From assembly GCA_001513505.1 (NCBI GenBank), contig LFTM01000184.1, forward strand, positions 1 to 5,719: a stretch of 5,719 nt of DNA, in the 5' to 3' direction. The notes beneath the pieces were generated by a model that was not told where the DNA came from, ran no database searches, and saw only the letters and a list, made by a program, of their open reading frames with translations. A program made the position numbers and the translations under genes. Numbering within the stretch: the first letter of the stretch is position 1; the number at the start of each line of letters is the position of its first letter. Shown here one piece after another: positions 1-5,447 of this stretch. The DNA comes from Clostridiales bacterium DTU092 (GTDB lineage Bacteria; Bacillota; Clostridia; Caldicoprobacterales; Caldicoprobacteraceae).

Positions 1-1186
1 CATATATAAGCAGAGGTTTTATAACCGAGCCGGGCTGTCTGCGCCCCTGAGTTGCTCTGTTAAGACCCTTTCTAATAACGTTATTATCATTTACCCCTTC
101 ACGACCCCCTACTAACGCCCGTATTTCACCTGATGAGGCATCCAACACTACCAGTGCACTTTCACAGGATAAACCTGTTGATGGACTTTTTGGGAAAAGC
201 TCATCCATTGCATAGAGTTCTTCAGCATACTTTTGAAGATTGTTGTCCAAAGAAGTATAAATTCTATATCCATTTGTAAACAGTTCTTCTTCACTAACCC
301 CCAGGATTTCAGCAGCTTCTTCCAAAACCATATCCATAAAAAAACGATATGGGTAATTTCTATTGGATGGGGATGCAAAAACCAGCTTCTCTTGTTTGGC
401 TTTGCTGCCTTCCTCAGCAGTCAGATACCCATTGGATACCATCAGATCTATGGCCAGATCTTTTCTGCTCAGCGACTGGGACAGATTAATAAACGGTGAA
501 TATTTTGAAGGGTTTTTAGGTATTCCTGCCAGAAGGGCTCCTTCTGCAACCGACAGATCTTTTGCTGATTTTCCAAAATAAAGCCTTGACGCGGCTTCGA
601 TGCCGTATGCTCCCTTGCCAAAATATATCAGATTAAGATACATCTGCAGAATCTGGTCCTTTGAATATTTTTTTTCTAATTGATGGGCAAGATAAATTTC
701 CTGTATTTTTCTGGTTAAAGTCTTATCCTGAGAAAGAAAGCTGTTTCGCACCACCTGCTGTGTTATTGTGCTTGCTCCCTGAGCATATCTTCTTTCCTTT
801 ATATTTTGAAGCAGAGAGCCAAACATCCGCTTTATATCGAACCCATGATGCTTGTAAAATCTTATATCTTCTACAGCAATAAATGCATCACGCACATGCT
901 GGGGAATATCAGAAAGAGGGATGTTGATCCTGTTTTCTATTCCGTAAATGCTTGTTATTAGATTATCATCTGCATCGTATATAAAGGAAGATTGTTTGAT
1001 ATTTTCAATTTTACTTAAATCTATATCTTTCAACCTGTTTATGATGATTGATATATATGCAGATGAGACCATTAATAATACAATAAAAACGGATAATAAG
1101 CCCATAAAAATATTTCGATATATATGTTTATGATTTTTTCTTTTTTTTCTGCTCATTCTTGAAGGTATCGATTCATATTGATTCAT
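1..1186 (-). CDS. Class A penicillin-binding protein (GT51 glycosyltransferase plus transpeptidase), 3' part outside the window
   Basis: Bifunctional peptidoglycan synthase: it polymerises lipid II and cross-links stem peptides on the outer face of the membrane. 395 residues are visible. A basic cytoplasmic tail (residues 1-25) and one membrane anchor (about 27-49) precede a GT51 domain. GT51 motifs present are EDIRFYKHHG at 106-115 (catalytic Glu106), GASTITQQ at 137-144, RKIQEIYLAHQLE at 159-171 (second Glu163), ILQMYLN at 179-185, and LSVAEGALLAGIPKNPSKYS at 211-230. The transpeptidase domain begins near 343 (ALVVLDASSGEIRALVGG), and its nucleophile motif SVIK at 387-390 follows RQPG. The KSG-type motifs lie past the window edge. 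The ATG at 1186 is preceded by GGGAGG with 9 nt spacing. A sigma-F-like promoter lies just upstream, so by analogy with Bacillus PbpF and PbpG this may be a forespore PBP for germ-cell wall or cortex. The family call is secure. The sporulation role is inferred from the promoter only. Confidence 0.96.
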   Translation of the reverse strand, partial: MNQYESIPSRMSRKKRKNHKHIYRNIFMGLLSVFIVLLMVSSAYISIIINRLKDIDLSKIENIKQSSFIYDADDNLITSIYGIENRINIPLSDIPQHVRDAFIAVEDIRFYKHHGFDIKRMFGSLLQNIKERRYAQGASTITQQVVRNSFLSQDKTLTRKIQEIYLAHQLEKKYSKDQILQMYLNLIYFGKGAYGIEAASRLYFGKSAKDLSVAEGALLAGIPKNPSKYSPFINLSQSLSRKDLAIDLMVSNGYLTAEEGSKAKQEKLVFASPSNRNYPYRFFMDMVLEEAAEILGVSEEELFTNGYRIYTSLDNNLQKYAEELYAMDELFPKSPSTGLSCESALVVLDASSGEIRALVGGREGVNDNNVIRKGLNRATQGRRQPGSVIKPLLIY

Positions 1187-1226
1187 GTGGAATAACCTCC
1201 CGGGCTAAATTAACATTTTATTTTGC

Positions 1227-1256
1227 TATTATTCCCAATGAATCAATAGTTTAAAC
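1227..1256 (-). promoter_or_regulatory. Sigma-F-like forespore promoter for the class A PBP gene
   Basis: Read on the minus strand, a -35 GTTTA (1256 to 1252) is followed by a 15-nt spacer and a -10 GGGAATAATA (1236 to 1227). Both fit the Bacillus sigma-F consensus (GYWTA and GGNRANANTW) at every defined position. The implied start near 1220 gives a leader of about 34 nt to the ATG at 1186. A 14-bp palindrome, ATAGTTTAAACTAT (1246-1259), overlaps the -35. Sigma-G recognition is a possible alternative or addition because the two consensuses overlap. The assignment is by eye and untested. Confidence 0.6.
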
Positions 1257-1262
1257 TATATC

Positions 1263-1290
1263 AAAAAAGGACTCCTATATAGGAGTCCTT
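1263..1290 (-). terminator. Intrinsic terminator of speH
   Basis: A perfect 24-bp palindrome spans 1267-1290, with half-site AAGGACTCCTAT, and would fold with a TATA tip. Read on the minus strand it begins 29 nt after the speH stop and ends in a run of six T (1268 to 1263). It separates speH transcription from the PBP promoter immediately downstream. On the plus strand no T-tract follows, so it should act mainly on minus-strand transcripts. Confidence 0.9.
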
Positions 1291-1318
1291 AAACTGCTAT
1301 TAATGATTTTGTTGATGT

Positions 1319-1690
1319 TCAAAAATTATCAACCACGGACACCTGGCCCAGTCCGCGTTCGATATTCATTTCGTATATACGCTTGGCATCCAGTTTATCT
1401 GCGATAATAGTTGCAGCTTTTTTTGGATTTATTCGGGTGCCGCAAGTAAATACATCTATACTCGCATATCCATGTTCAGGAAAGGTATGGATAGCTAAGT
1501 GAGATTCTGAAACTATAACAACTCCGGACACTCCGTGAGGAGCAAACTGATGGAAGGCAACCTCCCGAACTTCTGCACCTGCTTCCAGCGCCGCGTCGGT
1601 AATAATTCTCTCCATGTACTGAAGGTCATTTAAAAGCTCCTTGTCACACTCCCATAACTCCAGAATACAATGTCTTGAATAGGTATCCAT
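1319..1690 (-). CDS. speH: S-adenosylmethionine decarboxylase proenzyme (prokaryotic, pyruvoyl-dependent)
   Basis: Makes decarboxylated S-adenosylmethionine, the aminopropyl donor for spermidine synthesis, in the cytosol. The 123-aa product is close to the usual size of the short bacterial class (Bacillus SpeH is about 126 aa). Hallmarks are visible: GAEVREVAFHQFAPHGVSGV at 38-57, then SESHLAIHTFPEHGYASIDV at 61-80. The proenzyme self-cleaves between Glu62 and Ser63, and Ser63 becomes the pyruvoyl group. His68 and Cys83 occupy the positions of the catalytic residues known in the Thermotoga enzyme. I chose the ATG at 1690 because GGGGGG sits 6 nt upstream and the protein then starts MDTYSRHCILELW, like its homologs. 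A TTG at 1708 in the same frame would place the Shine-Dalgarno inside the gene. No spermidine synthase gene (speE) is adjacent. Expression is probably controlled through the structured leader at 1706-1814. Confidence 0.97.
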   Translation of the reverse strand: MDTYSRHCILELWECDKELLNDLQYMERIITDAALEAGAEVREVAFHQFAPHGVSGVVIVSESHLAIHTFPEHGYASIDVFTCGTRINPKKAATIIADKLDAKRIYEMNIERGLGQVSVVDNF

Positions 1691-1705
1691 ATGAATCCCC
1701 CCTAT

Positions 1706-1814
1706 CAATATACTTATCCACTTACGGGGGCAGGTTAGTACAACTGATGCTCCAGCCCTGCGAAGGGCAATTAGATCAGCAGATGTCCCAACCCTTTAAG
1801 TGGATATTATATTG
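1706..1814 (-). promoter_or_regulatory. Structured 5' leader of speH (candidate cis-regulatory RNA or riboswitch)
   Basis: The sense (minus) strand can fold into one long composite hairpin. The basal stem is CAAUAUA (1814 to 1808) with UAUAUUG (1712 to 1706), then UAUCCACUUA (1806 to 1797) with UAAGUGGAUA (1724 to 1715): 17 pairs with only a 1-by-2 internal loop. Inside lie GGGUU (1794 to 1790) with AACCU (1736 to 1732), GCUGAU (1780 to 1775) with AUCAGU (1748 to 1743), and an apical GCCCU-UCGC-AGGGC hairpin (1768 to 1755). The structure ends 3 nt before the speH Shine-Dalgarno GGGGGG (1702 to 1697). A CCCCC run (1730 to 1726) inside the stem could pair either with leader G-runs or with that Shine-Dalgarno, which suggests control of translation. 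No T-tract is present, so a transcription terminator is unlikely. The ligand is unknown; SAM or a polyamine would be the logical candidates. I do not recognise a named Rfam class. Confidence 0.65.
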
Positions 1815-1839
1815 GCAGTTTGGTAATCATACATGCCGA

Positions 1840-1866
1840 TGTATACTTTAACATAAAACCTGTCAA
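1840..1866 (-). promoter_or_regulatory. Sigma-A-like promoter of speH
   Basis: On the minus strand a perfect -35 TTGACA (1866 to 1861) is followed after 15 nt by TATACA (1845 to 1840), a 5/6 match to TATAAT. The 15-nt spacer is shorter than the ideal 17. The expected start, about 1833, lies just ahead of the folded leader that begins at 1814, so the whole structure would be in the transcript. Confidence 0.5.
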
Positions 1867-1922
1867 AAATCAATGATTATAATTCATATGCTGTAAAGCA
1901 CTGTATGGATAAATCTTATATT

Positions 1923-1957
1923 ACCTGTTTCAATATGTATTATACAGAAAAACAGGT
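1923..1957. repeat. Inverted repeat abutting the ftsH-like promoter
   Basis: ACCTGTTT (1923-1930) is the exact reverse complement of AAACAGGT (1950-1957), with 19 nt between the arms. The right arm ends one base before the putative -35 at 1959. The arm spacing would put the two half-sites on about the same helical face, so this could be an operator or activator site for the downstream gene. No regulator can be named. Confidence 0.4.
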
Positions 1958-1958
1958 G

Positions 1959-1987
1959 TGGACTTAACCAATAATATATACTATAAT
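1959..1987 (+). promoter_or_regulatory. Sigma-A-like promoter of the ftsH-like gene
   Basis: TGGACT (1959-1964, 4/6 to TTGACA) is followed by a 17-nt spacer and a perfect TATAAT (1982-1987). The start would be near 1994, giving an AT-rich leader of about 105 nt before the UUG start at 2100. The surrounding DNA is almost pure A/T, so alternative -10 elements exist. Confidence 0.5.
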
Positions 1988-2009
1988 ATATATTGTGATA
2001 TATATTATA
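1982..2009. repeat. AT-rich inverted repeat over the -10 and transcription start
   Basis: TATAATATATA (1982-1992) is the exact reverse complement of TATATATTATA (1999-2009), separated by TTGTGA. The repeat covers the putative -10 hexamer and the predicted start site, where a bound repressor would block initiation. Low sequence complexity makes chance symmetry quite possible. Confidence 0.35.
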
Positions 2010-2099
2010 TTGGACTGCCGTGTTTTATTATATGCTGCAACGCAAAGTTTGTTGATTTATATAAATGATTATTTGTCAATAAATTAGGGGTGAGTTATT

Positions 2100-3875
2100 T
2101 TGCACAACAAAAGAAAGTTAATATTGGGGCTTGGAATAGGGATGTTACTGATAATTGCATATTTAGTATTTCTTTATTTTCAACCCGGGCCTCAAAAAAT
2201 ATCATATAATGAATTTCTTCAGGCTGTCAATGAAGGAAGGGTAAAAAGAATCTATCTTCAGGATAAGGATATATTAAACGGATTATACATGGACGGTACA
2301 GAGTTTATTACCGATAATCCGAGAAAAGAAGGTTTTAAGGAAGAGCTGTTAAAAAAGAATATCGAAGTGGATGAAAGAAGCCGGGAAGGACAGCTTATGA
2401 ATGCGGGCAGCTTTATCCTGACTGTAAGTGTTTTTGGTGCGCTTATATACTTTCTGTCAAACAGATCGGTTAAACAGGCTCAAAGCGGTATGGGTAAGCT
2501 TTCTTCCATATCAGCGCATCCTGAAGGGGAGACCGGAGTTACTTTCAATGATGTTGCAGGTATTGATGAGGTAAAGGAAAGTATTCGGGATATTATCGAT
2601 TTTATAAAAAATCCTGAAAAATACGTACGTTATGGAGCCAGACTTCCCAGGGGAGTAATTCTGTATGGCCCTCCCGGAACGGGAAAAACTCTGGTAGCAA
2701 AAGCTGTTGCCGGAGAGGCCGGGGTACCTTTTTATGCAGTTTCCGGGTCCGATTTTGTACAGATATATGTTGGAGTAGGAGCAGGCAGGATCCGCGATTT
2801 ATTCAAAAAAGCCAGGGAGAGCGGTAAATGCGTAATTTTTATTGATGAGATTGATGCGCTGGGCAAAAAAAGGGATGCAGGTTTCGAAGGAGGCAATGAT
2901 GAACGAGATCAAACCCTGAATGCACTGTTGGCCGAGATGTCGGGGTTTAAGGATAATCAGGGTATAGTGGTAATTGGTGCCACCAACAGGCTTGACGTAC
3001 TGGATCCCGCTTTATTGAGGCCCGGCAGATTCGACAGACATATTGAGGTTGGATTACCTGATGTAAAGGGAAGATATGAAATACTGAAACTACAATGCAA
3101 GGATAAACCGCTGTCTAAAGATGTGGATCTTTATGCGGTAGCCCAACAAACGGTGTATTTCAGCGGGGCTAAACTAGAAAACTTGTTAAACGAAGCAGCA
3201 ATACTTGCAGCTAAAAGAAACAGCGGAACAATAGAACCGGAAGATATAGACAAAGCGTTTTACATTGTTATAGCAGGCCTTGAAAAGAAGGACAGAAGCG
3301 CTATCCATACATTTGACCGGCGGGTCACAGCCTTTCACGAGGCTGGTCATGCATTGATTACGAGAATAATTGCGCCTGAACACAAAGTTTCCAGGGTTAC
3401 AATAATTCCCAGTACAAAAGGAGCAGGTGGATTCAGCATGAGTATTCCTCCTGACAGGATGTATTATAAAAAAATCGATATGGAAAATAGTATAAAAATT
3501 GCACTTGCAGGGAGGGCTGCTGAAGAAATAGTATTTGGTGAAAAAAATATTACCACCGGAGCATCCAACGATCTTGAGAAAGCAACTCAGATATTAATGG
3601 ATATGATTACTAGATTTGGTATGGGTAAAGGCTCAGGATTGTTGTCTTATAATGTGCTGTTTAATAATGGCATACGCCAGGTTGAGGATGAGATTATAAG
3701 AGAGAGCAGAGATATTATGAATTCATATTATACAGCGGTTAGAAATATATTGGTGCAGAACAAACCCATTTTGGAAGCTGTTGCAATGGCTCTGCTTGAA
3801 AAGGAAACCCTCAATGAGTATGAGCTTGATCAAATAATAAGTATAACCAGAGAAGAGATGAAAAGTTCTGCATAA
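2100..3875 (+). CDS. ftsH: FtsH-family membrane-anchored AAA+ zinc metalloprotease (divergent clostridial-type paralog)
   Basis: ATP-driven hexameric protease that extracts and degrades membrane and cytosolic proteins. The 591-aa product has two membrane segments (about 7-27 and 103-119) flanking a short external domain. The AAA module has Walker A GPPGTGKT at 190-197, pore loop FVQIYVG at 219-225, Walker B VIFIDE at 245-250, and the second region of homology ending RPGRFDR at 307-313 (arginine fingers 310 and 313). The M41 protease has HEAGH at 413-417 (zinc ligands His413 and His417, catalytic Glu414) and a third ligand Asp491 in TTGASNDLEKAT. All catalytic residues are intact. Differences from housekeeping FtsH include Tyr instead of Phe at pore position 223, TVYFSGAKLENLLNEAA (351-367) where most FtsH have TPGF and GADL, and a tail shorter than the roughly 637-aa Bacillus protein. 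The start is TTG with AGGGGTGA just upstream; no better ATG fits the first membrane segment. It is probably a second FtsH copy. Its substrate is unknown. Confidence 0.93.
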   Translation: MHNKRKLILGLGIGMLLIIAYLVFLYFQPGPQKISYNEFLQAVNEGRVKRIYLQDKDILNGLYMDGTEFITDNPRKEGFKEELLKKNIEVDERSREGQLMNAGSFILTVSVFGALIYFLSNRSVKQAQSGMGKLSSISAHPEGETGVTFNDVAGIDEVKESIRDIIDFIKNPEKYVRYGARLPRGVILYGPPGTGKTLVAKAVAGEAGVPFYAVSGSDFVQIYVGVGAGRIRDLFKKARESGKCVIFIDEIDALGKKRDAGFEGGNDERDQTLNALLAEMSGFKDNQGIVVIGATNRLDVLDPALLRPGRFDRHIEVGLPDVKGRYEILKLQCKDKPLSKDVDLYAVAQQTVYFSGAKLENLLNEAAILAAKRNSGTIEPEDIDKAFYIVIAGLEKKDRSAIHTFDRRVTAFHEAGHALITRIIAPEHKVSRVTIIPSTKGAGGFSMSIPPDRMYYKKIDMENSIKIALAGRAAEEIVFGEKNITTGASNDLEKATQILMDMITRFGMGKGSGLLSYNVLFNNGIRQVEDEIIRESRDIMNSYYTAVRNILVQNKPILEAVAMALLEKETLNEYELDQIISITREEMKSSA

Positions 3876-3885
3876 ATAGTATGTG

Positions 3886-3914
3886 AACCATTTTATTACC
3901 TTCCTCATATTATA
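3886..3914 (+). promoter_or_regulatory. Sigma-K-like (late mother-cell) promoter of the Tyr-rich gene
   Basis: AACC (3886-3889) fits the short sigma-K -35 (mACm), and CATATTATA (3906-3914) fits the -10 CATANNNTA exactly, with a 16-nt spacer. The predicted start near 3921 leaves about 45 nt to the ATG at 3966. No terminator hairpin was found between the ftsH-like stop at 3875 and this site, so read-through from ftsH is also possible. The motif is short, and the call is supported mainly by the coat-like nature of the gene downstream. Confidence 0.45.
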
Positions 3915-3965
3915 GTATAAAGCTATCCATATTATGTATATATACATGGGGGGAGGTAAATCTGA

Positions 3966-4409
3966 ATGAATTATGGTTATAATGATTATGGTGATATGCA
4001 ATATGTCCCTTGGTGCTATTATCCTTTAGAGTACCAGGACAGGTACGGGTATATGTTTCCCTGGATGGAACCCGAGTATCATGAGGGAATGGCTTATCCT
4101 GTAATGTATCCTGATATATATTATAAAATATACCCGTATGTATGCAGGGTATGCGATGAGATGGATAATCCATATATCCCTTATCCCAGTCATAGCCACA
4201 TAGAAGATATGATAAATAAGTGTTATGATATGTGCGTAAAGGAAATGCCAGAGCTCGAAGAATATGCCGGGGCAAAAATGAAAGAAAAGCAAGAAATTGA
4301 AAATCTTCAATTTGAACGGCGAAGAACACCTATTTTAAGAGACCTTATTGCTATCGTACTGTTGACGGAACTCTTCCGAAGAAGGAGAAGAAGATTCTTC
4401 CGTTGGTAG
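3966..4409 (+). CDS. Tyr/Pro/Met-rich protein with Arg-rich C-terminus, probable spore-coat-type protein
   Basis: I cannot assign a named family. The 147-aa protein has 20 tyrosines, 18 of them in the first 73 residues, mixed with Pro, Met and Trp (for example YPVMYPDIYYKIYPYVCRVC at 44-63). Cysteines are at 17, 60, 63, 86 and 90, with a CRVC pair at 60-63. A charged helical stretch (about 95-120, Glu/Lys-rich) leads to a short hydrophobic run, LRDLIAIVLLTELF (124-137), and then RRRRRRFFRW at the end. There is no signal peptide. Tyr- and Cys-rich composition is typical of cross-linked spore coat proteins, and the hydrophobic-plus-Arg tail might bind membrane or another coat layer. The ATG at 3966 has GGGGGGAGG upstream (9 nt from GGAGG), a very strong site. 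A sigma-K-like promoter precedes it and a terminator follows, so it is probably monocistronic. The coat role is inference. Confidence 0.8.
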   Translation: MNYGYNDYGDMQYVPWCYYPLEYQDRYGYMFPWMEPEYHEGMAYPVMYPDIYYKIYPYVCRVCDEMDNPYIPYPSHSHIEDMINKCYDMCVKEMPELEEYAGAKMKEKQEIENLQFERRRTPILRDLIAIVLLTELFRRRRRRFFRW

Positions 4410-4461
4410 ATTGCTCCGGTCTGTTATAAAAAAATTGATAACGGTACAAATTTTTAGTTTT

Positions 4462-4487
4462 GCAGTGGAAATATCCACTGCTTTTTT
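4462..4487 (+). terminator. Intrinsic terminator of the Tyr-rich gene
   Basis: An 8-bp perfect stem, GCAGTGGA (4462-4469) with TCCACTGC (4474-4481), closes an AATA loop and is followed by six T (4482-4487). It lies 52 nt after the stop of the Tyr-rich gene and isolates it from the L25 gene. Confidence 0.92.
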
Positions 4488-4561
4488 GTTGTATGCGAAG
4501 TATTTAAAAATTTAAAGATTGGAGAAAATAATAGATATACAAATATCGAAAGGATGATACG

Positions 4562-5110
4562 ATGCAGGTGAAAAAATTAAATGTGTCTCCAAGGCAAGAC
4601 GATATCAATACAAACCAGTTGAGAAAACATGGATATGTTCCGGCAATATACTACGGCGGGGATGAAAAGCCCAGAAAATTAACTGCCAGCAAAAAAGAAT
4701 TAAATGCCTTAATTGCAAGAATCGGAGGTAACGCCTTATATGAAATTGCTATAGAGAATGATGTAAAATGGGCAATACTTAAAGATGTTCAAAGGGATCC
4801 TGTTACAAAAGAAATCATTCATGTTGATTTTCTGGATGCGGCTGATAATAGAAAGATCAGCATGAGCGTTCCGTTGAAATTTGAGGGAACAGACGAATTG
4901 GAATCAAAAGGTATTATCCTGCAGCGGCAAATCGAGACAATTAATGTAGAGGGTTGCGTTAATACCATTCCTTCTTATATAAGTGTAAATGTTGGTAATT
5001 TAAAGGTTGGTGAAAGCATCCGCATTGGAGATTTAAAGATCGGTAATGATATTCAAGTGCTGGATCCCTTGGATAAACTTGTTGCCGTAACAATATCTGC
5101 TGTTACATAA
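4562..5110 (+). CDS. rplY: 50S ribosomal protein L25 / general stress protein Ctc
   Basis: Binds 5S rRNA in the central protuberance of the large ribosomal subunit. The 182-aa protein is the two-domain (Ctc/TL5) form. The N-terminal L25 domain covers about 1-90, with LRKHGYVPAIYYG at 20-32 and the signature DVQRDPVTKEIIHVDF at 75-90. The C-terminal TL5 beta domain covers about 95-180 and includes VPLKFEGT at 103-110 and VGESIRIGDLKI at 149-160. It is slightly shorter than many Ctc proteins but has no visible break. The ATG at 4562 follows AAAGGA with 7 nt spacing. In Bacillus subtilis, ctc is a sigma-B stress gene. I see no GTTT/GGGTAT sigma-B promoter here, and no convincing promoter of another type in 4488-4561. 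The gene appears to stand alone after a terminator. No clear terminator follows it, so some read-through into the 74-aa gene is possible. Confidence 0.95.
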   Translation: MQVKKLNVSPRQDDINTNQLRKHGYVPAIYYGGDEKPRKLTASKKELNALIARIGGNALYEIAIENDVKWAILKDVQRDPVTKEIIHVDFLDAADNRKISMSVPLKFEGTDELESKGIILQRQIETINVEGCVNTIPSYISVNVGNLKVGESIRIGDLKIGNDIQVLDPLDKLVAVTISAVT

Positions 5111-5148
5111 ATTTCGATGAAATAAAAAAGTGTGCTTGGTTTGGGTTA

Positions 5149-5185
5149 TTGAATTTTGAAGTCAAATAGTGTAAACTGTTATAGG
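5149..5185 (+). promoter_or_regulatory. Putative sigma-A-type promoter(s) of the 74-aa gene
   Basis: Two overlapping candidates exist. One is TTGAAT (5149-5154) with a 17-nt spacer and TAAACT (5172-5177). The other is TTGAAG (5156-5161) with an 18-nt spacer and an extended -10, TGTTATAGG (5177-5185). Each element matches the consensus hexamers at about 4 of 6 positions. Only one, or neither, may be used. Confidence 0.3.
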
Positions 5186-5222
5186 TGGAATACAAGAAAA
5201 CATAAAGGGTTTGGAGGAAGCT

Positions 5223-5447
5223 ATGAAATACGTTTATGCTATTTTAACGGTTGTTGAAAATAATCCAATAATGCAAACATATGTTAGTGATAGACCCATG
5301 ACTGGAAGAGAACTGCTGGATGAAGTCATACTTACAGATGAAGAGAAAGAAAAATATAAAGACTGGGACGATGAGAGAAAGATAATTCAAGACATGAATA
5401 AGTTCCAATCAATAAAAGTTGAGATACAGGAAGTAGAGGTTGAGTAA
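5223..5447 (+). CDS. Small acidic protein of unknown function (74 aa)
   Basis: I do not recognise the family. The 74-residue product opens with a short hydrophobic strand, MKYVYAILTVV. A polar middle follows, containing YVSDRPMTGRELLDEVILTD (24-43), then a highly charged region (44-57, DEEKEKYKDWDDER) and an acidic beta-prone end (KVEIQEVEVE). It looks like a compact cytosolic protein with no signal peptide or metal motif. I chose the ATG at 5223 because GGAGG (5213-5217) lies 5 nt before it; the upstream TTG at 5211 overlaps that Shine-Dalgarno. Codon use resembles the neighbours. The gene sits between L25 and the spoIIA promoter, and its stop codon lies inside the terminator stem. A reading frame this short is supported chiefly by the good ribosome binding site, the terminator and the plausible composition. 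Confidence 0.75.
   Translation: MKYVYAILTVVENNPIMQTYVSDRPMTGRELLDEVILTDEEKEKYKDWDDERKIIQDMNKFQSIKVEIQEVEVE

Noticed and set aside
148..1133. Open frames of 61-88 codons on both strands (148-378 minus; 233-499, 363-581, 661-882, 948-1133 plus)
   Set aside because: All lie within the class A PBP gene, which reads without a break on the minus strand and carries all GT51 motifs. They are out-of-frame shadows with no ribosome binding site or family resemblance.
1688..1708. Upstream TTG start for speH at 1708
   Set aside because: It would put the GGGGGG Shine-Dalgarno inside the coding region, and known SpeH proteins begin at the residue encoded by the ATG at 1690.
2055..2079. Minus-strand TTGACA at 2079-2074 as a second speH promoter
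   Set aside because: The nearest TATATA-like -10 is only about 10 nt away, too close for sigma-A. The 12-bp palindrome ATTTATATAAAT there is explained by AT richness.
3876..3905. Terminator after the ftsH-like gene
   Set aside because: Only a 4-bp ATAG/CTAT pairing a little further downstream was seen, with no T-tract. The gene may read through into the Tyr-rich gene.
3186..4329. Minus-strand frames at 3186-3383, 3723-4001, 3910-4329 and 4026-4310
   Set aside because: They are antisense to the ftsH-like or Tyr-rich genes. Their composition (Ile, His, Tyr, Phe) is that of the reverse complement of AT-rich coding DNA, and they lack Shine-Dalgarno sites.
4488..4561. Sigma-B or sigma-A promoter for the L25/Ctc gene
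   Set aside because: No GTTT/GGGTAT pair and no hexamer pair with acceptable spacing was found. The AT-rich DNA offers only poor matches, so no promoter is annotated.
5211..5225. Upstream TTG start for the 74-aa gene at 5211
   Set aside because: The TTG overlaps the GGAGG that serves the ATG at 5223, and no separate ribosome binding site precedes it.
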